From Bacteroides thetaiotaomicron VPI-5482 (lineage in GTDB: Bacteria; Bacteroidota; Bacteroidia; Bacteroidales; Bacteroidaceae), in the NCBI RefSeq assembly GCF_000011065.1, contig NC_004663.1:5518001-5582000 (forward strand): 64,000 bases of DNA, given 5' to 3'. The position numbers and the translations under genes were made by a program. Below the pieces are notes generated by a model. The model ran no database searches. It saw nothing but the letters and a program-made list of their open reading frames with translations, and was not told the origin of the DNA. Each line of letters opens with the position of its first letter. Positions within the stretch are counted from its first letter, which is position 1. This document shows, piece by piece, positions 52,039 to 61,200 of this stretch.

Positions 52039-53298
52039 TCATCGTCTTACCACCAAATATACATTCCCATATTCCGTATGCTTCCGTTCTACCCCCATTT
52101 TTATCAATACTTGCGCAAAATGGTTCGGATTGAAACCTCGTAGAGCAGCAGCATTCCGTTTCTTCAGTTCTTTATAAATATCGGCAGCAGAAAGTCGCAG
52201 ATATTTCTCTTCCGCTGAGGCTGAGGTGCGGAAACAACTGAGAAATACCTCTTCGGCAGGGCAAGTACGGTAAAAGGGTGCATTATTCTGTTGTATTTCA
52301 CGTTCCGTTTCTTTGTCGAACCAATACGGACACCCGTCGGCAAGCTCCGCTTTCAGTTGGGCGAAGATCTGTTCATGCTCGATTCCCTCACAATTTATCG
52401 GCTTTTCTACTTCTACACAGAAGAAACGGCGGCTGCCTGTCGGGTCACTCATCAGATCGGAGCGGTTGGAAGTTCCGATGAAAGAAGCGATGCGCGGCAA
52501 GTCCCGGAAGTTACGCTGATACGCTTTGCAGACGTGGAGACTCGACATTTGCATTAAATTCTTCAGAAGCGGCATTTTACTCTCTGCATATTTGTCGAAT
52601 TCATCCAGATTGATCAGCCCCATTTCTGACAGAAGACGTTCTGCCTGTCCTTCTGATGTCAGTTTGAGATTATCCATATAGTAACGTTGCAGTACTTTGG
52701 GCATCAGCGATTTGCAGAAAGTCGATTTCATCCGTCCCTGTTCGGCACTGATCAGGATGGGAGCCAGGCTGTTGGCATGGACACCCGTCTTTCCTTCCCA
52801 TTGGGCAGCCAGTCCCAGCATCCATGTGTGGAATCCTTTTACCCATAGAGGTAGTGCAGATACACGTCGGGCAAGCGGAGTCAACCGGTCGATGCCGTCC
52901 CAGGGAGGAAGTTCGTCCATATAAAGCCGGAAAGGATGATACTCTCCGATTTGTGTGGAATAAATATATCGGCTCACATCTTTATCCCAGCAGGAAATGC
53001 CCTCTGCATGAGCCTCCATGCAGAGGGTGTTCAGTTCACGTTTTCCGATGGGACGAAATTCGGTCTTTGCTCCGCTTAATGGGCGAAATTCTGTTTCTTC
53101 CGTCAGGCGGTTGTAGCGGAAGTCATAGTGAGTTTGCAGAAAGGTGTTGACCCGTTCCGTCAGGCAGGCGGAGTTGTTGGGGGACTGCTGCTTCGGTTCG
53201 GGCGTTGCGGGAACGGGAGGTGTGTCAATCTGTGATACGCTCTCTTTTTTCCATGCCTTTATCAGCATGGCGATCATTTGGGTTACTTTTTCCATCAT
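52039..53298 (-). CDS. VirE family P-loop ATPase
   Basis: This 419-aa protein is of the virulence-associated protein E / D5-like helicase group. The start region MMEKVTQMIAMLIK is at 53298; a longer frame to 53415 crosses the promoter at 53328-53335. Features: LPPWDGIDRLTPLA, a degenerate Walker A ILISAEQGRMKSTFCKSL, a Walker B-like LINLDEFDKYAESK, SFIGTSNRSDLMSDPTGSRRFFCVEV (arginine finger region), and a C-terminal wHTH-like end from about residue 340. In Bacteroides such genes pair with an HU-like gene, as here, where the two are divergent. Role is unknown; replication-related origin is inferred. Confidence 0.88.
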   Translation of the reverse strand: MMEKVTQMIAMLIKAWKKESVSQIDTPPVPATPEPKQQSPNNSACLTERVNTFLQTHYDFRYNRLTEETEFRPLSGAKTEFRPIGKRELNTLCMEAHAEGISCWDKDVSRYIYSTQIGEYHPFRLYMDELPPWDGIDRLTPLARRVSALPLWVKGFHTWMLGLAAQWEGKTGVHANSLAPILISAEQGRMKSTFCKSLMPKVLQRYYMDNLKLTSEGQAERLLSEMGLINLDEFDKYAESKMPLLKNLMQMSSLHVCKAYQRNFRDLPRIASFIGTSNRSDLMSDPTGSRRFFCVEVEKPINCEGIEHEQIFAQLKAELADGCPYWFDKETEREIQQNNAPFYRTCPAEEVFLSCFRTSASAEEKYLRLSAADIYKELKKRNAAALRGFNPNHFAQVLIKMGVERKHTEYGNVYLVVRR

Positions 53299-53327
53299 AT
53301 TTGTTCTTTTTTTTAAGTTTCGTGCAT

Positions 53328-53335
53328 CAAAGTTA
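53328..53335 (-). promoter_or_regulatory. -7 box for virE
   Basis: The minus strand reads TAACTTTG about 30 bp before the ATG at 53298; a TTG lies about 21 bp further upstream. Confidence 0.6.
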
Positions 53336-53438
53336 CAATGCCGGGATAGCGATTTGCAAGTGTTTTCGATAGATTCCTTTAAATACTTCCGTTTATGAAA
53401 TAACGTAGGAATCATTAGGTTTTCCTGCCTTTCTGTTG

Positions 53439-53446
53439 TATCTTTG
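53439..53446 (+). promoter_or_regulatory. -7 box for the HU-like gene
   Basis: TATCTTTG gives a start near 53453 and hence a leader of about 175 nt before the HU ATG. The leader carries the ATTAGC hairpin cluster. Confidence 0.6.
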
Positions 53447-53464
53447 AAGGCGCAAACATCAGAG

Positions 53465-53573
53465 GCTAATGCAGATTAGCTGATCAGCTATCCTTCATTA
53501 GTCAATCGGCTAATCTCCATTAGCCGGGCAGCCATAGCACATTAGCCGATGAAAATGAAGCTTCTTTCATCGG
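53465..53573 (+). repeat. Cluster of GCTAAT/ATTAGC inverted repeats in the HU leader
   Basis: Three stems follow one another: GCTAAT-GCAG-ATTAGC (53465-53480), CGGCTAAT-CTCC-ATTAGCCG (53507-53526), and CCGATGAAA with TTTCATCGG (53546-53554 with 53565-53573). A further ATTAGCCG lies at 53541-53548. Together they fill most of the leader of the HU-like gene. Confidence 0.75.
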
Positions 53574-53627
53574 AAGTTTCCGTAGGAATAACAGATTAGA
53601 AGTACTTATTTAATAAAAGAGGAAGCT

Positions 53628-54266
53628 ATGGCTATATTATTTGACTGGTATGAGAACCCGGTATCACCGGATCAACCGAAGAAAAAAAGATTCCATCCCC
53701 GCATTGCTTACAATGGTCAGGTAGATACGGACGAAATGAGGAGTAAGATTCAATCCCGTTGTACGCTGAATGAAGTCGATGTGACTGCTGTACTGGATGC
53801 TCTTTCGCAGGTGATGGGAGAGGAGTTGGGAGAAGGACGGCAGGTGCATTTGGACGGCATCGGCTATTTTTACCCCACGCTGACTGCTACGGAAGAGATA
53901 GCCGCCGACACTCCACGACGGAATATGAAAATCAAACTGAAGGCTATCCGCTTTCGTTCGGATCAGAAATTGAAAAACTCTATCGGATTAATTAAGGTAA
54001 AGCAACTGAAGAAGAATTTTCATTCGTCCAAACTTTCGGAAGTAGAGATTGATATGTTGCTGAAGGAGTATTTCAGTACGCATCAGATGATGCAGCGCAG
54101 AGATTTCCAATCTTTGTGTGGCATGGTACGTTCTACGGCTATGATTCATATCCGGAGAATTTGCCAGGAAGGAAAGTTGCAGAATCTCGGATTGCGTAAT
54201 CAGCCGATCTATGTTCCTGTTCCCGGATTCTACGGGACATCCAGAGATCAGCCGACGCTCCGGTAA
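53628..54266 (+). CDS. HU-like DNA-binding protein (HU-HIG type)
   Basis: This 212-aa protein begins with a short lead (MAILFDWYENPVSPDQPKKKRFHPRI), followed by an HU-like region (about 30-115; SRCTLNEVDVTAVLDALSQVMGEELGEGRQVHLDGIGYF, then TPRRNMKIKLKAIRFRSDQKLK). The C-terminal part (about 125-212) is a helical, helix-turn-helix-like extension. It belongs to the Bacteroidetes HU-related group found next to virE genes. It is divergent from virE across a 329-bp gap that holds two promoters and the hairpin cluster. Confidence 0.85.
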   Translation: MAILFDWYENPVSPDQPKKKRFHPRIAYNGQVDTDEMRSKIQSRCTLNEVDVTAVLDALSQVMGEELGEGRQVHLDGIGYFYPTLTATEEIAADTPRRNMKIKLKAIRFRSDQKLKNSIGLIKVKQLKKNFHSSKLSEVEIDMLLKEYFSTHQMMQRRDFQSLCGMVRSTAMIHIRRICQEGKLQNLGLRNQPIYVPVPGFYGTSRDQPTLR

Positions 54267-54272
54267 ATTCCC

Positions 54273-54378
54273 GGCTGAAAGGACTGAAGGCTGAAAGGGT
54301 GCTTTTTCGGGGGCGGCTTTCAGCCGCTTTCGCCTGCTGGCAGGCGGTTGTGGCGGATGGCTGAAAGGGCTGAAACGC
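54273..54378 (+). repeat. GGCTGAAAGG repeat cluster and right end inverted repeat of the virE island
   Basis: GGCTGAAAGGACTGAAGGCTGA begins a first group near 54273-54299; a second copy, GGCTGAAAGGGCTGAAACGC, is at 54359-54378. Between them are the inverted forms GGCTTTCAGCCGC (54315-54327) and GCCTGCTGGCAGGC. The second copy is the approximate inverse of 50097-50115. Confidence 0.6.
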
Positions 54379-54399
54379 TTGAAAATAAAAAAACATTCC

Positions 54400-54549
54400 A
54401 TGAATATTTATGGGGCTTTTTTTATTTTTGATGAAGGCAATATCGTGATGTTGTTTAATGGCTTTCAGAAAAAGACACAAAAAACGCCCGAAAGTGAGAT
54501 TGAAAAGGCAGTAAAACTTAAAAATGAATATTATGCAAGTAAACCCTGA
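54400..54549 (+). pseudogene. HigB/RelE-like toxin remnant (C-terminal half)
   Basis: The 49-aa frame MNIYGAFFIFDEGNIVMLFNG continues with FQKKTQKTPESEIEKAVKLK. FDEGxxxxLFNGFQKKTQKTP is the C-terminal core of HigB/Gp49-like toxins of Bacteroides. The normal toxin is about twice as long, so the N-terminal half is missing. It overlaps the antitoxin fragment by 26 bp, as in an intact toxin-antitoxin operon. Confidence 0.7.
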
Positions 54550-54718
54550 CGTTGGAAGTATGGATGCTGTATTAGACAAATTGTACGGCAAGGTAGGTAC
54601 CAACAAGTCCTATATATCTAGAATTGAGAAAGGAGCGCTTGAGCCGGGAGTCGGACTTTTCTTTCGTATCATTGATGCATTGGGCTTAAAAGTGGAGATT
54701 GTTAAGCCGATGATATGA
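54524..54718 (+). pseudogene. HigA-like antitoxin with internal deletion
   Basis: The 64-aa frame reads SMDAVLDKLYGKVGTNKSYI then SRIEKGALEPGVGLFFRIID and ALGLKVEI. The first part is the N-terminus of Bacteroides HigA antitoxins (LYGKVGTPxR...) and the second is the end of the HTH (..VGTNKSYISRIEKG). The middle, including the first HTH helices, appears to be deleted in frame at the shared VGT. The HTH is therefore incomplete and the module is likely dead. Confidence 0.65.
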
Positions 54719-54736
54719 TGATTATGATATAAAAAA

Positions 54737-54764
54737 AACGCACTGCCTTCTCAGGTGGTGCGTT
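54737..54764. terminator. Bidirectional terminator
   Basis: AACGCAC (54737-54743) pairs with GTGCGTT (54758-54764). Eight A residues precede it and a T-rich run follows, so it can end both the plus-strand HigBA remnant and the minus-strand DUF3868 gene. Confidence 0.8.
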
Positions 54765-54791
54765 TGTGTTTTGGGGTAAAATTGTTTGTTA

Positions 54792-56246
54792 TTATTCTTT
54801 GGGATAATTTCTTATGCTTTTTAGTTGTTTCATATTGGTGTCAGCCTGAGTGGTGAGTCCACCGGCTTTTGCTGCATTGAAATATTTCTCTGCCGCATCG
54901 TAGTCGCCTTCCAGCAGTGCGATGACTCCCAGGTTATTCAGCGTTTCGGGAGCTTTCTGATCAGCTTTGGCAAGATGCTTCTTCGCTGTTGTCAGGTCTC
55001 CGCCTTTCTGTATTTCCATGGCTCCTGCATTCAGATTGGCAATAGGGTCATCCGGGAACATGGCGGCTGCTACCTGGAACGAACGGTTGAACTCTTCGCT
55101 TCCCGGCTGACAGCTTTCCGCAATCCGATAGATTTCCTGTAGGCTCAACAGTTGCGGACGTGTCTTGATAATCTCTTTGGTTTCTTCCAGATTGAACCCG
55201 CGTACGGTATAGTTGACGGTATAGTCTGAATGACGCAAAGCCGGATAACATTCTTCCAATATATATTTATAAGTTTGAGGACCTGCCAATTGAGCGATCT
55301 GGCGTTCTTTCTTGTCTATGTCCAGTGTCGAGTCATCCATCAGTTTCAGTATCTCGTCCTTCTTCTCCAATGAAGAAGCTGCGATAAACTTGCGGAATCC
55401 TTCCCAATCTTCAGAAGTATACTCTGAAGTGATCAGTTTATTGTCGAACTTGTAATAACTGGTCACATAATCTACCAATGCCTGTGTACGACCTTTTGCC
55501 AGTCGGGTATTGTTGGCATATCCACCTTCCGGTGATGCATAACCGTGAATTCTTATACTGCTGAGCGTTGTCTTGTCATCATTACGTACACTGTCAATGG
55601 TAGCACGTATCTTGGCCAGCTCTACTGTGTTGCGACGATACTCCGGTCGGATGATAATTTGGTTCACCGGGAAGTCGAGGAAAGCGCTTCCTTCTATGGC
55701 ACGGTGCTTGACGGCTTCTGCCTGTGGAGTGATATAGGATATAGCGGGCTGTAGCTGCACGGGTAAAATGTTCAATCGGGTGATTAATTCACCGCTGGTC
55801 TCCTCTTTCAGGTCGCAGCAGCCGCATACATCAATATTCAGTTTCATTTCCGCATCACGCATCCAGGCTTCGAACTGGAATTGCTGGTGGTAGTTGATAA
55901 TCTGTTCTTTATTATGCTTGCGACGGATAACACTGTAAGTATTTTCCGAAGGAGCGATGTTATTGCGTTGGTTTACTACTTCACGTTTGCGACCGTAAAC
56001 TACGATGGAAGGTAGTATCTTGGTGCGGCCATTTGATTCGAGGAACGGAGTGAGGGTGACGACATGATTGGAGGAGAGCTTCAGATTCTCCTGCATCACG
56101 ATATCCATATCGATGCTCAGCACATTGTTATCTTCATTGCGTGTGATAGATTCTTTCTCTATACGCACCTGATCTCTATAAAGTGTCTGCGCTTTCCCGC
56201 CCAATACAGGCAGCAGGCAAAAGAGTATGCATAATATCTTTTTCAT
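54792..56246 (-). CDS. DUF3868 / OmpA-like protein with TPR tail
   Basis: This 484-aa exported protein (signal ending GGKAQ) has a DUF3868 N-terminal beta region (about 20-175), an OmpA-like peptidoglycan-binding part (about 185-300; TLSSIRIHGYASPEGGYANNTRLAKGRTQALVDYV), and a tetratricopeptide-like C-terminus (about 375-475; IANLNAGAMEIQKGGDLTTAKKHL, ETLNNLGVIALLEGDYDAAEKYFNAAKAGG). DUF3575-DUF3868 pairs typically head Bacteroides fimbrial operons, probably as an outer-membrane base. The DUF3575 gene precedes it by 12 bp. Confidence 0.85.
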   Translation of the reverse strand: MKKILCILFCLLPVLGGKAQTLYRDQVRIEKESITRNEDNNVLSIDMDIVMQENLKLSSNHVVTLTPFLESNGRTKILPSIVVYGRKREVVNQRNNIAPSENTYSVIRRKHNKEQIINYHQQFQFEAWMRDAEMKLNIDVCGCCDLKEETSGELITRLNILPVQLQPAISYITPQAEAVKHRAIEGSAFLDFPVNQIIIRPEYRRNTVELAKIRATIDSVRNDDKTTLSSIRIHGYASPEGGYANNTRLAKGRTQALVDYVTSYYKFDNKLITSEYTSEDWEGFRKFIAASSLEKKDEILKLMDDSTLDIDKKERQIAQLAGPQTYKYILEECYPALRHSDYTVNYTVRGFNLEETKEIIKTRPQLLSLQEIYRIAESCQPGSEEFNRSFQVAAAMFPDDPIANLNAGAMEIQKGGDLTTAKKHLAKADQKAPETLNNLGVIALLEGDYDAAEKYFNAAKAGGLTTQADTNMKQLKSIRNYPKE

Positions 56247-56258
56247 ATTTGTTTTGTT

Positions 56259-56828
56259 TTAGAATAAATAGATTAAACTGATAGCAGCTTTCGTGGGACC
56301 TAAATAGTTCTTATGTCCTTCGCTAACCTTCTCACCGCACGTCTTGCATTCGAACTGCTCATACTTGACACGTGCGTAACCTACACCAATATTCCCTTCC
56401 AGATTCCAATGCTTGGCAAGAATCCATTGATAACCGTAGGAAATACCAGCACCGAAGAAATTGCCTTTGAAGCGGTGGTCCTTCAGTTCCGGCCAGATGC
56501 CCCAGGGCATATTGATGGCGGCAGCCTGGTAGACGCCTCCATGTACATGGAATCCCACAAAGTGTCCATTGAACTTGTCGCAGAACCAGTAACGGAGTTC
56601 CGGCTGGATGGCGAGCATCTTCATCATCTTCTGATCTTTGTATTTCCACGGATTATAGTTGGCATACAAGTCCAGCGTTAACTTCTTACTCAGACCGACT
56701 TCGGCTCCGAGATTGATAATTTTCATCGCGTCCATTACAAGATTGGTTTTCACTCCGACTACCTGACTATATAATAAGGTAGAAGCAAACAAGGTAACGA
56801 ACAAAAATAAGATTCTTTTCTTTTTCAT
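56259..56828 (-). CDS. DUF3575 family outer-membrane beta-barrel protein
   Basis: This 189-aa protein has a signal peptide ending near LLYSQ and a small beta-barrel of alternating strands with aromatic ends (VVGVKTNLVMDAMKIINLGAEVGLSKKLTLDLYANYNPWKY; NIGVGYARVKYEQFECKTCG; KAAISLIYLF at the C-terminus, ending in Phe). It belongs to DUF3575. A promoter lies 30 bp upstream. Confidence 0.88.
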   Translation of the reverse strand: MKKKRILFLFVTLFASTLLYSQVVGVKTNLVMDAMKIINLGAEVGLSKKLTLDLYANYNPWKYKDQKMMKMLAIQPELRYWFCDKFNGHFVGFHVHGGVYQAAAINMPWGIWPELKDHRFKGNFFGAGISYGYQWILAKHWNLEGNIGVGYARVKYEQFECKTCGEKVSEGHKNYLGPTKAAISLIYLF

Positions 56829-56857
56829 CGCATGATGGGTTTTGTTTGTTGATGTTG

Positions 56858-56865
56858 CAAAAGTA
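56858..56865 (-). promoter_or_regulatory. -7 box for the DUF3575-DUF3868 operon
   Basis: The minus strand reads TACTTTTG 30 bp before the ATG. The remaining stretch 56870-57150 is A/T-rich and shows no gene. Confidence 0.65.
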
Positions 56866-57150
56866 ACGGTTATATGAATAGACGTTAATTGGTGGATTCA
56901 TCTTTCTTCTCTTTCCTTTCAATGGAAATTAATAAGTGGGGTGGTATATCATTCTTTTTATAGGTGGCATATAATTCATTGGTAATGGGTGGTGTTTTTA
57001 CCGCTCGTATTGAATGAATTGCAGATGAGCGGCGATTTGATACTTGCATATCTTATTCAAGTGCTTGAATAAGCTGTATTTCGTTCGTTAAAGAGTGGTA
57101 ATTCATTCATTTTGTCTCCTGAAAAAGTTTTTTCTATTGAATAAAACGCC

Positions 57151-57158
57151 TATGTTTG
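57151..57158 (+). promoter_or_regulatory. -7 box for the lipoprotein gene at 57327
   Basis: TATGTTTG matches TAnnTTTG and predicts a leader of about 160 nt. Confidence 0.55.
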
Positions 57159-57313
57159 CAGTGTACAAACAAACAAGAAAAGATAAATAAGAAAACTTAA
57201 GTTTAAAAGATTCCCTCCTAAGGAACATGAACAGATAAACAATATGAAGTGTAAGAAGCGGACGAAATAACAAACAACAGTTCGCAAACAAATTAAAAAA
57301 ACAAATAAAATTT

Positions 57314-57319
57314 AGGAGG
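57314..57319 (+). promoter_or_regulatory. Strong Shine-Dalgarno site
   Basis: AGGAGG seven bases before the ATG at 57327. Such a full anti-16S match is rare in Bacteroides, where most genes in this window have only A/T-rich leaders. Confidence 0.75.
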
Positions 57320-57326
57320 TACTAAT

Positions 57327-57962
57327 ATGAAATCAATTAAATTCTTTTTCGCATGTGTATTGGCATTAACTTTTGTAGCATGTTCTAATGCTGAAAGTGA
57401 TAGTTTTGAAGACAACTCTTCAAACTTTGAATCCATGATATCTTTATATGGTATACAATCTGCAACTGTTGACTCTAAAGTAGGTGATGTACCTTCTGTG
57501 ACTGCAGAAGAAATGGCAAGTGTGCTTGAAGCGCTTCGTCAGAATGGTAATACTATCCGTAACTGTGAATCGGAAACTTTGGAAGGATACTACGAAGGTG
57601 GTGACAGAAAAGAAGTGAAGATGATCGCAGAATATCAGGCCCGTACCAGAAGCGGTGCTTTCGTAGAACAATTCGCATTGTGTGTTTCCGTCAACTTTAA
57701 TATTGATAATAACGGCGGAGTATTTTATATAGGTACTACATACTCTTCCTCGACTGACCTGTTCAACTGGCAGGGTTATGGAGCTTCCTTATCTACTACT
57801 GCTGAAGGAAACAGTGTATTCAGCTCGACTTCTTATCTCTATTTCCGTGTAAGCGACCAGGGTAATTGCCTGGTTAAGGTACCCGTAAGCTTTAAAGGTA
57901 GCTACAACTTCAAGGATAATAAGGGAACTTATAGCTTTACTCTTTCCAAAGCAGCTAATTAA
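57327..57962 (+). CDS. Lipoprotein of unknown function
   Basis: This 211-aa lipoprotein (lipobox TFVAC at residue 19) has no family I can name. After an acidic linker and a helical stretch (VTAEEMASVLEALRQNGNTIRNCESETLEGYYEGG) the second half is beta-rich (SVNFNIDNNGGVFYIGTTYSSS, then repeated aromatic/serine strands). A rare strong Shine-Dalgarno site and a leader of about 160 nt suggest high or regulated expression. A terminator lies at 58128-58157. It stands between the DUF3575 gene and the hybrid regulator, so the regulator may control it, but that is inference. Confidence 0.75.
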   Translation: MKSIKFFFACVLALTFVACSNAESDSFEDNSSNFESMISLYGIQSATVDSKVGDVPSVTAEEMASVLEALRQNGNTIRNCESETLEGYYEGGDRKEVKMIAEYQARTRSGAFVEQFALCVSVNFNIDNNGGVFYIGTTYSSSTDLFNWQGYGASLSTTAEGNSVFSSTSYLYFRVSDQGNCLVKVPVSFKGSYNFKDNKGTYSFTLSKAAN

Positions 57963-58127
57963 TACAACAGGAATTTATTGATTTTAGGTATTACGTTACA
58001 ATATATACAACTTATATAAAAGGGCTCCTTGCGCCGTGCACGGAGATTCCATCAGACAAAAAGAGGAACCAGACAGCAAACAATATAGCTTTGGTCATTC
58101 AGGCAATTAAGAAACAAACAATGGGAG

Positions 58128-58157
58128 GCCCGCCGATTCTTTTACGAATCAGCGGGC
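58128..58157 (+). terminator. Terminator of the lipoprotein gene
   Basis: GCCCGC and GATTC pair with GAATC and GCGGGC with one C-A mismatch around a TTTTTAC-type loop, followed by TTTTACTTT. It is 165 bp after the stop; the intervening 57963-58127 shows no gene. Confidence 0.8.
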
Positions 58158-58266
58158 TTTTACTTTATTGTGAATTATTGCTAAAAAATATTTGTTATCC
58201 GATTTGCTAATGATTTAATTATATATCTTTATCAGCCAATACACATGAACAAAATACAATTAAGAT

Positions 58267-61200
58267 ATGAGGAAGTTCTTCTTTCTGTTGTTGCTGTTGA
58301 CGGTTTTTCTTCCGTCATACTCTATAGATACCCACTGGGACCTAGAACCGCAAATAATTAAAAACGGAGTCGGAAATAATACTATTTATCATGTTTGTTA
58401 CGGAAGCGAAGGCTTTATGTGGTTCTCTACCGACAAGGGAATCTCCCGCTACGATGGCTTCAGATTTCGTGATTATCCGCTCATTATGAGCGTTGACTCC
58501 CTTTCCACTCCTTTGCATCAGGCTGTAAAAACGCTGAAGGAAGGTTCCGACGGTTTATTTTATGCTTCACTCTATCAGGGGGGAATAACCTGTTTTGACA
58601 AAGAAATGGAAAAGTTTTTGCCTGTACGTTTTGACAGGTCGCTGAAACTTAAAGAGATTCAGGATTTTTGCTGGAATGATGGCAGCCTGTATCTGGCTAC
58701 TTCGCATGGATTGTTCGAATCGCGTCCCATCCGCAAAAAAGAAGGAAAAGAAGATTTCGTCTATTGTATATTGAATCCCGAACCTTTGATAAAAGGAAAG
58801 ATTACTAATCTTTGCACGGATGGAAAAACAAACCTGTACTTTGCCGTTGACCGCGAAAAGGTGATACATTATGATCTCGTAACCAAAAGAACTTCTGTGA
58901 TCAGAGAATATGATGTGGTGAACAGACTCTTTTTGCGACAGGGATATTTATGGATATGCAGATTATGGAATGATATTGTATGTTATGACCTTAAATCGCA
59001 TAAGGAACGTGTAGTCTCTCTCGAGGGGGGCGACCAGCCGGATTTCTCCAACTCGTATGTTACAGATATGGTGATGAAAGATAAGCAGACGTTTTATCTG
59101 ACGACATGGGACGGATTATATAAATTGCATTTTGAGAATCTGAATTTGTGTGAGAGTCCGTTTACATTGACACTGCTGACACAGGGGGAAAGAGCGTTCC
59201 ATTCAAGGATCGAAAATAAGATGACCAGTCTGCTATGGGATAACAGGCAGCAGATTCTTTGGGTAGGTACCTTTGGCGGGGGAGTGGTAAAGTTTGATAT
59301 CAGCGACAGTATGTACAGCCGGGTACGGCAGAATTTCAAATCCAGAGTGGATGGCATGGTCGAAGATGCAAAAGGGTATATCTGGTTGACGGTGACCGAT
59401 GGAGGCATCATGAGAAGCACTACTCCGTCATTTTCGATGGATACACATTTTGAACCATGGAAAAAAGTATCCGGTCTCTCCGGACGTTATCACATATATA
59501 AAGGTAAAGATGGAAACATTTGGCTGGGTAACAATTTTGGAGAGATCATCTCTGTCAATCCGCTTACGGAAGACGTGGAATCTTTTCAGTTGAAAAACAG
59601 CGAAGGCGGGAGGATGCAGGCTGTTGTCCATTGTTTCTGTCTGGATTCGTGGAATCGTTTGTGGGTAGGTACTTCGAATGGACTGGTACAGGTAGATCCT
59701 AAAACTCACGGATGCAAAAATATAAAACTGCCCGGTGAAATCAAGAATGTATTTGCCATCACTGAAGATAAGGAAGGAAATGTATGGGTAGGTACGGATA
59801 AAGGGCTGAAAAGAATTGAAACGAACGGTGACCAGATACGGGTGGAAGGAAACTATGAAAAGGAGAATGGGCTGGAAGAAGCCGGAGTGCGAACCCTGTA
59901 TGTGAATAACTATAATCAGATTTATGCAGCCTATCTGAACGTCGTTATTCGCATCGACGGAAGAGAGAAGGATAAGATAGAATCTGTTTATACACTACAG
60001 AGTGGATTGACGGACGGACATGTCAGTTGCATGGTCGACGACCATATCGGAAACACATGGGCAGGAAACAATGTAGGAGTGATGACCATCAGAAATGGAC
60101 AGGAGGCTTTTTATAGTTATCTGTCGGTGGGAAACTGCAGTGCAGTCTGTCGTTTGAATGACGGACGCTTGTTATGGGCGAATTCCTGGGGGCTGATTTT
60201 CTTTGATCCTTCTGCTACCAAAGGCGATAGTGGCAAGAAGCATTTGATGCTGACCGATGTGGAAGTCGGTGGAGAAACGGTGCTGGCAGGAGAAAAGCGG
60301 AACGGGCAGATGATTCTGGCTGTTTCTCCGGAAAAACAGGAGAAACTGGTGTTTGCTTCCGATAACAACGACTTTCATTTGTTCTTTTCCGATCTGCGTT
60401 ACGGACTGGCACAGCGCAAGATTGCTTACCGTCTGCTTCCTGCGGACAAAGAATGGAAAATGATACCGCTTGCAGAAGGACTGTGGTTCAACGGATTGGC
60501 TGCCGGAAAATATGCCTTGCAGGCTAAGCTGGTTTTCCCGGATGGGAAAGAAGGGGAGGTAATCGAGATTCCTCTGGTGGTGAAGGGTAAATGGTATCAG
60601 ACTATATGGGCGTATATCATGTATGTTCTGTTACTTGGCGGATTATCTTATTTCTTCTATTCTTATTTCAGAAAGAAGGATCAGCGCAAACAGATTCATC
60701 GTGACCGTGAGATGATACTGAAGGAGAATCTGAATCTCGAAAAGCTGAAACAGGAACAAAAAAAAGAGATAGAAGCGATGAGGAACCGGTTGCTGATGCT
60801 CTTTGTGCAGGAATTGCGTACGCCGTTGTCACTCATCATCGCTCCGCTGAAGGAATTGCAGAAGGATGACGCTCAGACTTCTCAGCTTTCTCTACAGGTG
60901 GCGTACCGGAACTCACTCCGCATGGTGGATGCCTGCGACCAGTTGCTGGCAGTATACGGGCAGGGCAATATGGAATCAAAACTGGAAGTTGCTCCGTATT
61001 CGGTGGATAAAATGATCGACAGCTCTCTTTTTGGTGTCCGGGACTTGTTGAAGGTGTATACCATTGATTTCCATTGCGAGAAGAGAATCAAGAAGGAGAT
61101 GGAATTTTATGTGGACAAAAAGAAAATAGAATTCGTCATTCATAATCTGTTGACAAATGCTTTCACCCATACGCATTATGCGGGAACGGTTTCTTTATCT

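Noticed and set aside
53461..53580. CRISPR-like array in the ATTAGC cluster
   Set aside because: Repeat units are only 6-9 bp, inverted and irregularly spaced, with no spacers or cas genes.
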